From Thermogymnomonas acidicola JCM 13583 (lineage in GTDB: Archaea; Thermoplasmatota; Thermoplasmata; Thermoplasmatales; Thermoplasmataceae): a stretch of 64,000 nucleotides of DNA. Every line of letters begins with the position of its first letter. The stretch's first letter is position 1. Below the pieces are notes generated by a model that was not told where the DNA came from, did not search any database, and saw only the letters and a program-made list of their open reading frames with translations. Of this stretch, positions 57,814-64,000 are shown one piece after another. The stretch is taken from the NCBI RefSeq assembly GCF_001316105.1, contig NZ_BBCP01000004.1:62001-126000 (forward strand), read 5' to 3'. Both the position numbers and the translations under genes were made by a program.

Positions 57814-58311
57814 ATGTTCACGATATATAATCCACTTCAATACACATACGTGGCAGTGAGGCCCTACAGGGATAGCGACTTCGAGGCAATAGTGGAGATA
57901 GAGAGGCTTTCCTTTCCAGTGGGAGCTTACAGCAGGCGCATGCTGAGGCACATGCTGAACGAGGAGGGTTCCAGGACACTGGTCTACGAGGACGGCCGTG
58001 TCCTTGGCTACATTACCGCCATTCCCCTGGACACCGTTTCCTTTGACGTGGAGAGCATTGCAGTGCTTCCTGAGGCCCAGGGCAGGGGGGGCATAGGTAG
58101 GCAGCTCCTCTCCGCGGTGGAGGAACTGATGGCACAGGAGGGCTTCACAGTATCGATACTGGAGGTGAGGGAAAAGAACAGCGGTGCCATCAGGTTCTAC
58201 CAGAACATGGGGTACCGAATCATATCGTTCATGCCGAAGTACTACAGGGAGGAGTTCGAGGGCTCCAGGGGGGCATACAGGATGCTGAAGTTCATAGGCC
58301 AGGAACGCTGA
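57814..58311 (+). CDS. GNAT family N-acetyltransferase (RimI-like)
   Basis: The acetyl-CoA site VESIAVLPEAQGRGGIGRQL (one Gly false, true QGRGIGRQL) follows LGYITAIPLDTVSFD, and the end shows ILEVREKNSGAIRFYQNMGY. The first half starts VAVRPYRDSDFEAIVEIERL with SFP, typical of RimI-like protein N-acetylases (archaeal NatA type). About 165 residues, frame intact. Its end overlaps the convergent HD gene by 20 bases. Confidence 0.9.
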   Translation: MFTIYNPLQYTYVAVRPYRDSDFEAIVEIERLSFPVGAYSRRMLRHMLNEEGSRTLVYEDGRVLGYITAIPLDTVSFDVESIAVLPEAQGRGGIGRQLLSAVEELMAQEGFTVSILEVREKNSGAIRFYQNMGYRIISFMPKYYREEFEGSRGAYRMLKFIGQER

Positions 58312-59412
58312 TTCCGTCCCTTGTGGCCACCAAGATGTACCTGTCCTCCAGCGACTTCATGAGGGACCTGACCAGGGGGGAAACCTCCGTTATGGGCACC
58401 TCGTCGCCACCCATCCTTATGTTTATCGTGCTCTTCACCCTTGAGGGGCCGGAGAACTCCAGTGGCGGTATTATGTCGAGGACATAGTCGCCCTCACTCA
58501 TGGACGAAATGGCACTCTTGACCCTGCTGAGGTCCTCGCCGGAGTACCTTATCCTCACCACTGCCTTAAAGAGCCTGCGGCCCGTTATCTCCCTGTAGCA
58601 GGCCTCAGGTATGGACTCCATAATTTCGGCATCCGTGAGCCTGAACACGTTACCGACCCTGTCCCTGCAGCTGCGCAGGGCGTTGTTCAGCATCCCCCCC
58701 TGAGCTATCCTGCAGGTCTTGTGGAAGTAGACAGACCTGTACATGAGAATCCTGTTTATCAGGAGAGATTCGATTGCGGGTAGCCCCTTCTCCTCCACCA
58801 CGAACCTGCCGTCCTCGGGCTCCAGCACCTCCATTATCCTCCTGTAGTCCACTGAGCCAGTGGATACGCCGCACATCAGTGAATCGCGCCTCAGGTAGTC
58901 CATCTCATCAACATCTATAGGCCCGCTGACGAGGGAGGAGTAGGGAACACCCGGATCGGCAGACATTATTGCTGCCACCTCCCTCCTGTCTATGCCATAT
59001 GCCTCGAGGATGCCGGGGGGGATCTGGCTGTCGGCGAACGGCTCCTCACCGAGAACTATCCTCCTGCCTGCCTCCTCATGGTCCATGCCGGTCCACTCCC
59101 TGAAGAGCGGCTCCACACTGTGGCTGAACGGGGGGGGTGGCCTATGTCATGGAGGAGGGCTGCCGCTTCCAGCTCGAGCCTATTCTCAAGGGCAAAGTGG
59201 TCAGCAAAGGCCCTGGCAAGGTAATAGGTGCCTACCGAGTGCTCGAACCTGGTGTGGTTTGCACCGGGGGGGAAGACCAGGTAACACAGGCCGAGCTGCC
59301 TTATATACCGGAGCCTCTGGAACTCAGGTGTATCTATGATTTCAAGAAAGGGACCGTCGAACCTGACCGGTCCGTTCACGGGGGGGTCCTGAATCACCTT
59401 GTACTCGTGCAT
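58292..59412 (-). CDS. HD-domain phosphohydrolase (dNTPase-like)
   Basis: This HD-superfamily hydrolase shows FLEIIDTPEFQRLRYIRQLG, HTRFEHSVGTYYLARAFADH (first metal His), AALLHDIGHPPRSAT with the HD pair (true HDIGHPPFSHSVE), then DVDEMDYLRRDSLMCGVS with the final Asp. A G7 tract near 59131-59137 splits it. The C-terminal half is longer than a plain HD fold. Similar archaeal proteins are dNTP triphosphohydrolase-like; substrate is not known. ATG at 59412. Confidence 0.88.
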
Positions 59413-59432
59413 CCGGATCTTCCGCGTGAAGA

Positions 59433-59745
59433 GCCGGACACACCCGGATCGGACCAGATGTCCTGGTAGGTGCCCCCCCTGCTTCCTCTCTACCCCCCCG
59501 CACCCCCCTCCAGCATCGGTAGTCCAGGATACCGTTGCTCCCTTCCGGGCCTGGCGGGTTTTCCTGGCAGATCTGGCCCCCAGCCTCCTTTGAGGCTGAA
59601 GGCCAGAACCTCCGATCCAGAGGGACAGAGCTTCATGGATTCCACAGGGCCTGCCAGAAGTCTGGGTGCCCTCTCCGGGCTGTCGCCCCCGCGTCTAGAC
59701 TTCGGGTAACAGGGGGGGACGCCTAACCCCCCGGCCAAGTCCGGC
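59433..59745 (-). ncRNA. Archaeal 7S signal recognition particle RNA
   Basis: Reading the minus strand, the hallmark helix 8 segment GCCAGGCCCGGAAGGGAGCA (about 59537-59556) is present, with the matching GGCCGGGGGGTTAGGCGTCC 5' domain and TTACCCGAAGTC. The ends pair: GCCGGAC at the 5' end (59745-59739) with GTCCGGC at the 3' end (59439-59433), giving about 313 nt, normal for archaeal SRP RNA. Several G/C tracts of six or seven bases are probably lengthened. It scaffolds SRP19/SRP54 in protein targeting. Confidence 0.9.
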
Positions 59746-59763
59746 ATGTGCCCAATGATAACC

Positions 59764-59776
59764 TCTGTATAAATAT
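59764..59776 (-). promoter_or_regulatory. TATA box of the SRP RNA gene
   Basis: On the minus strand AATATTTATACAG lies about 22-30 bases upstream of the inferred RNA 5' end at 59745, in an AT-rich window between the SRP RNA and purS. It is a typical archaeal stable-RNA promoter position. Confidence 0.55.
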
Positions 59777-59836
59777 TATCCCGGTGTCCCCAAGGGCCCA
59801 TGAGACCTTTAATAATCGTGAATCAATCGCCATCCA

Positions 59837-60082
59837 ATGCGCAGGTACAGTGTGGAGATAAGCCTCAGGGAAGGGGGGGTTGAGGACCCGGAGGCCATAA
59901 CGGTAGCCAAGAACCTAAGGACCCTTGGATTCAGGGTATCTTCTGTGGCCACCAGGAAGGTGTACGAGTTTGAGTTCGAGGAGGGTGAGGAGGAGGCCAG
60001 GAAGAAGGTCGAGGACATAGCGAGAAAGATCCTGACCAACCCTGTCATCCACAGGTACGAAATAAGGGAGCTCGATCCCTGA
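59837..60082 (+). CDS. purS: Phosphoribosylformylglycinamidine synthase subunit PurS
   Basis: The small subunit of the FGAM synthase complex with PurL and PurQ: YSVEISLREGGVEDPEAITV (one Gly false), AKNLRTLGFRVSSVATRKVY, then FEEGEEEARKKVEDIARKIL and NPVIHRYEIREL. About 81 residues. Normally it lies against purQ and purL; here nearly 900 bases without a visible gene separate it from purL. ATG at 59837. Confidence 0.93.
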   Translation: MRRYSVEISLREGGVEDPEAITVAKNLRTLGFRVSSVATRKVYEFEFEEGEEEARKKVEDIARKILTNPVIHRYEIRELDP

Positions 60083-60980
60083 GCTCTGGGAACTGCTCAG
60101 CCAGTTGGATGCAGGCCACTGCATACAGGCAACTGTTGAGGCATTCTGTTCCCGCTGGATAAGCCAGCGCTGTCGCCTCTGGGGGAGGGGGTTGCCCTGC
60201 CTGCGGGGGGGGACAGCCGGACATGTTCTGCCTGTGAGCTAAAGGGCTGTGACCCTGTGCATGGGCCACCCATTACAGAGCGCGATGTATGTGTTCTCCT
60301 GGATACCGGGAAATGGGCCTTCACCCCCACCTGAATGTATGGCCCTGGGCCGCCACTGTGCACCCTTGCTTCTGCGTGGCTGTTCCGGGGGGGACATTTT
60401 CCTCACGCGATCGGGTGTGGATGGATAATGTACATACGGTGTCTGTACACACAGCAATATATCCACGTGAGGCCATGAAATATGGATGTGGAATATCCCC
60501 CCCACTGTGGCGGGGTTTCCACCGCAGACATGCGCTGCGGTGCCAGTACCCTCCAGGGCACACCGGTGTTCCTCCGGGCCCCCCCGGCCATGACCGTGCG
60601 GGTGGAATGCCCATAGGAGAGAGGCGCCCTCTGAGTGCGGAGGTGCAGCGGCAGTGCTGAACCCACACAATAGCTGTGGAACGTGTTGGGGGGGGATGGA
60701 ATCCGGCTCGGTATGGAGATCGGCAGGAACGCCTCTGGCACCACGGAAAGGATTTAACATAGATCGGGATTGTGGTCAACCCTTGCAGGAGTGCATCATG
60801 TGCCCTGGGCCGTGGCTCAAAGCAGCAGTGCGTGGTGTCTGGCTGCCTGCCCGAACAATGCCTGCCGCCTTTGTGCAACAGGCATGGTGCACAGTTTAGA
60901 CTGCAGGTTCCGGTTGCAGGGGGTTTGCCGGCTCCTGGATTCATGGCCCCCCCATGGATGGATGGGGCAGGGGGGTTCGC
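60083..60980. other. Long non-coding or degraded interval between purS and purL
   Basis: About 900 bases with no reading frame matching a known protein on either strand. An AT-rich island at 60430-60495 (AATGTACATAC, AGCAATATATCC) and another at 60745-60762 (GGATTTAACATAGATC) look like promoters. The rest is GC-rich with many short inverted pieces such as CTGGATAAGCCAG near 60156. PurQ would be expected here by synteny but its motifs are not seen. It may hold structured RNA or relic DNA. Confidence 0.4.
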
Positions 60981-63289
60981 ATGGAAACAGCATATGGGGA
61001 TGAGGTCAGGATAACTGGACTCTCGGACGAGGAACTTGGCAGGCTCTCTTCAGACCTTGGCCTGTCCCTGTCGCTCACGGAGATGAAGATGCTCCAGTCA
61101 TATTTCAGGAACCTGGGCAGGGAGCCCACGATGGTGGAGGTCCAGGCCATGGCACAGGCATGGAGCGAGCACTGTTGCTACAAGTCATCAAAGTTCTACC
61201 TTAAGAGGTACCTATCAGGCCTCAAATCGCATACACGATCCTTGCCATGGAGGACGATGCGGGAGTTGTTGAGTTCGATGAGGAGCACGCCTACGTCCTG
61301 AAAATGGAGAGCCACAACCACCCCCCCAGTGCCGTTGAGCCCTACGGTGGAGCCGCAACCGGAGTCGGTGGGATAATCAGGGATGTGCTCTGCATGGGTG
61401 CCAAGCCGGTGGCGCTCCTCGATTCGCTCTTCCTCCCCCCCATGCCCGGAACAGAGAAAGGAGTGCTCCCCCCCGACAGGTACCTGATATCCGGCATAAT
61501 AGCAGGCATAAGGGACTACGGCAACAGAGTCGGGATACCCACGGTGGCGGGCTCCATTGACTTCCATCCCTCATACTCGTCCAACCCGCTTGTGAATGCG
61601 GGCTGCGTTGGCATTATGAGGAAGGAGAACCTCGTGAGGAGCAGGGTTGACAGGCCAGGCCTGCTCCTTGTGCTGGCAGGCGGAAGGACCGGGAGGGACG
61701 GCATTCACGGAGTGAACTTTGCGTCCAGGAAGATCGAACAGGACAGGGAGAACAGGACCTCCGTGCAGCTCGGCAATCCAATAATCAAGGAACCGCTCAT
61801 CCACGCCTGCCTTGAGGCCGTAGAGGCCGGCATAGTGGCTGCCATGAAGGACCTGGGCGGCGGCGGGCTCTCCAGCTCTGTTGGGGGGAGATGTGCCACG
61901 CTGGCGGCTACTCTGCGGAAGTGTACCTTGACAATGTCCTGCTCAAGGAGAGCGGCATGGAGCCCTGGGAGATATGGGTGAGCGAGAGCCAGGAGAGGAT
62001 GCTCCTCGCCGTGGAAGAGGGCAACCTCGGGAAGCTCTCGGAGATATTCAGTTCATGGGACATAGAGTTCTCGGTCATAGGCAGGGTCAAGGAGGGGGGG
62101 CATAACCTGGTTATATGGAGCAGGGGGGGAAGGAAAGTCCTGGACCTTGACCTGAATTTCCTGACGTCCGGGCCGGTGTACGCAAGGCACTACCTCAACC
62201 CTGAGAAGAGGGAGAAGGCAACAGTGCTTGCAGCGGAGCCGAAGGACCTGAATGCGTTCTGCCTGGATTTCATCGGCTCGCCCAACCTGTGCTCCAGGGA
62301 GCACGTCATAAGGCAGTACGACCACACGGTGAAGGGTAACACCGTTGTGAGGCCCTTACGGGCCAGCCAAACCATGAGACGCACTCCGATGCAGCTGTGA
62401 TAAAGCCACTGGAGAATTCTTACAGGGGGGGCCTCGTGCTCACATCCGGCTCAAGGCCCCCTCATGGTCAGTGCAGACCCCCTACATGGGAACGCTCAAC
62501 ACAGTGGCTGAGGCCTACAGGAACATACTCGCAGCAGGTGGCAGGCCACACTCCCTTGTAGATTCCCTGAACTTCGGTGACCCGGAAGACCCTGCAATCA
62601 TGGGCCAGTTCGTAGAGAGCGTGAGGGCCATCGGAGACTTCTGCAGGCGCACAGGGCTGCCAGTTGTATCAGGTAACGTGAGCCTGTACAACGGCTCAGG
62701 CCATGAGGGCATAATACCGACGCCAACCATAATGATGGTCGGGATAATAGGGGGATGTCAGGAAGGCGTGGACACCTGAGTTTAAGGAGGGTGGGAACCC
62801 AGTCTATCTCATAGGGGAGCAGTCGGACGACCTGGGCGGAAGTGAGTTCCTGAGGTTCACTGGCCAGGGCCTGGTGGCTGCCCAGAACTGGACCTGGATG
62901 AGCTGGAGAGGATATCCGAAGGCATGCGATCCCTGGACCCTGCAGTGATAAGGGCCTGCCATGACGTCTCCACAGGTGCATATTCTCAGCACTGTGCGAG
63001 ATGTCGTTCGGTAACGGGATAGGCGTGGACTGCGACCTTACCCCCGATCTCTGGAGGCAGGACAGTGTGCAAGCTCTTCTCCGAAGGCGGGAACAGGTTC
63101 ATAGTGGAGGTGGACAGGTCGAGGGAAGAGGAGTTTAGGTCGGCACTGCCAGGAGTACAGAAGACCAGGATAGGAGTGACGGGGGGGGCACCAGGGTCCG
63201 CATCTCAGACATGGGCAGGGTGGCGGTTGACCTGTGCATTCCGGACCTCTACGAAAGGTGGTCCACTGGCATATGGGGGGGTGGTGTGA
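60981..63289 (+). CDS. purL: Phosphoribosylformylglycinamidine synthase subunit PurL
   Basis: The large catalytic subunit: [58 protein letters not shown] (true HNHPSAVEP), [51 protein letters not shown] and, after a shift, [18 protein letters not shown]. Later come [37 protein letters not shown] and [10 protein letters not shown]. Shifts lie near 61225, 61881-61886 (G6 for G4), 62355, 62430-62460, 62750, 62885, 62985 and 63180-63190. The end is GIWGGV at TGA 63287-63289. About 765 residues. Confidence 0.94.
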
Positions 63290-63543
63290 ATGGACCTCCT
63301 CAACAGGTACCGGAGGTAGAGGGCTTCAACGTAACCCTTCACACCAGGTACAGGTTCAACTTCGATGGCGGAAGGACATGCGGCTTCATCAGGGTCATAG
63401 GTGGAGAGCCAGGCGGTGACGAGGAAGACTACGAACTCTACATGGAAGTGCTGGAGTGCGGCCTGACGCCTGAGAAGGTGGACGAGGCAGAAGAGAGGGT
63501 TGTTAGAGAAATAAGGGAGGGAAGGATCGATGTCTCCCTCTAG
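63290..63543 (+). CDS. Small protein after purL, unknown
   Basis: Directly after the purL stop an ATG opens MDLLNRYRR; with one base restored near 63317 it continues VEGFNVTLHTRYRFNFDGG, CGFIRVIGGEPGGDEEDYEL and ends EERVVREIREGRIDVSL at 63543. About 84 residues, beta-rich at first, then helical and acidic. The continuity with sensible codon use supports a real coding segment. I do not recognise it. It overlaps the convergent ribK end by four bases. Confidence 0.5.
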
Positions 63544-64000
63544 GACAGGTCCACAGTGACCCTCACCCTGGAACCGTCCTTGAGCCCGAGTTTTCCCCCT
63601 TAGGTATTCTTTTGATATGACCTCTATCGTATCTGTGTAGACCGAGCGCTCCGGCAGGATAACTGCGCAGTCTTCGCCCCCCAATCCTTGCCCTGAATGC
63701 CTTCACGGCGCCGAACGTCCGGTCCTCGGTCTTGAAACCCTCAATCCTTATGCCCTCGCTGCTCCTCATCCTCCTCAGGTTCCCCCCCTCATAAAGGGGG
63801 TCTACCTTTACGTTGAGTGTGCCCAGGTAAGGTATGAAGCCCAGTTTCTCCTGGAACTGCACTATGTAGCCCTTCCTCGACACATAATACCTACCCTCTC
63901 CCAGGCCGCTCTTCACCTCCCCCCCCTCTATGACCACCCTCATGTCCTGTGAGAGGATCCTGCTCAGCTCGTTCAGCTCGCCGTAGAGCACCTCCAGGCC
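63540..64000 (-). CDS. ribK: CTP-dependent riboflavin kinase RibK (5' end outside window)
   Basis: Archaeal riboflavin kinase: GLGEGRYYVSRKGYIVQFQE, KLGFIPYLGTLNVKVDPL, IRIEGFKTEDRTFGAVKAFR and, after a G/C shift near 63679-63684, EDCAVILPERSVYTDTIEVI then LGLKDGSRVRVTVDLS with stop at 63540. The family uses CTP to make FMN, feeding FAD synthesis by RibL. The window cuts the N-terminus; in Thermoplasma relatives a winged helix precedes the kinase, which may lie just outside. Confidence 0.9.

Noticed and set aside
60083-60980. A hidden purQ gene
   Set aside because: No PurQ glutaminase motif (Cys nucleophile elbow or His-Glu region) was recognised in any frame, even allowing for shifts.

Overview
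The window is archaeal and most likely from the Thermoplasmatales. Ether-lipid enzymes (geranylgeranylglyceryl phosphate synthase and a UbiA prenyltransferase), a proteasome beta subunit, prefoldin beta, Pcc1, aCPSF1/FttA, archaeal riboflavin and pterin enzymes (RibC, RibL, CTP-dependent RibK, MptA, MptD) and an archaeal 7S SRP RNA are all present. GC-rich coding sequence, a TPP riboswitch ahead of an MFS transporter, CYP119-like P450s, ThiI with a rhodanese tail and many apparently leaderless, TATA-driven genes fit a moderately GC-rich Thermoplasmatales relative. The exact genus is inference and was not searched.

The dominant property of the sequence is damage at G and C tracts. Tracts that conserved protein motifs show should be four bases long are commonly seven (an extra Gly or Pro), or five, six or eight (a frameshift). 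About half the genes are split for this reason, including essential ones (FtsZ, PurL, RpiA, transketolase, proteasome). I annotate these as single genes with the shift positions noted. The same lengthening is seen in a riboswitch and probably the SRP RNA, so it is most simply an error of sequencing or consensus calling.

Layout. 1-4.4 kb: end of cbiB, a CobT-like gene, and a convergent corrinoid/iron-type ABC importer (BtuF, BtuC, BtuD). 4.5-8.2 kb: minus-strand run of MptD, a THEP1-like NTPase, Trm1, a UbiA lipid prenyltransferase and GGGP synthase. 8.5-11.6 kb: a three-gene machine resembling archaeal Ced/Ted DNA import (VirB2-like pilin, VirB6/CedA-like channel, VirB4/CedB-like ATPase). 11.8-14.5 kb: thioesterase, GtrA-like protein, RpiA, HTH regulator, UPF0147 and Lrp-type sensor. 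14.7-22.6 kb: an anaerobic cobalamin operon (precorrin-2 dehydrogenase, CobA, CbiC, H, D, T, L, F, and CbiG joined to CbiE), then an intron-containing tRNA-Tyr. 23-28 kb: TrmI, glycerate kinase, a DUF1028 protein, a LOG-like protein, a DCC protein and ThiI. 28.3-33.7 kb: a zinc-finger membrane protein, HemQ-like protein, and a homogentisate operon (HPPD, FAH, HGD, iron-type alcohol dehydrogenase). 33.9-38.9 kb: glycosyltransferase, FtsZ, split transketolase and transaldolase. 38.9-43.5 kb: FttA, proteasome beta, TPP riboswitch with MFS carrier, CBS protein. 43.5-53 kb: a second MFS carrier, exonuclease, RHH-like protein, PurC, two P450s, isochorismatase-like, SDR, DUF72 and HIT proteins. 53.4-64 kb: tRNA-Arg, Pcc1-prefoldin-MptA, MBL hydrolase, riboflavin genes (RibH, RibC, RibB-RibL), GNAT, HD hydrolase, SRP RNA, PurS, a 0.9 kb gap, PurL, a small protein and RibK.

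Functionally the window links cofactor metabolism (B12 synthesis and uptake, riboflavin/FAD, pterin, thiamine uptake and tRNA thiolation), purine and pentose-phosphate metabolism, and tyrosine breakdown to fumarate and acetoacetate. The most unusual locus is the DNA-import-like cluster at 8.7-11.6 kb.
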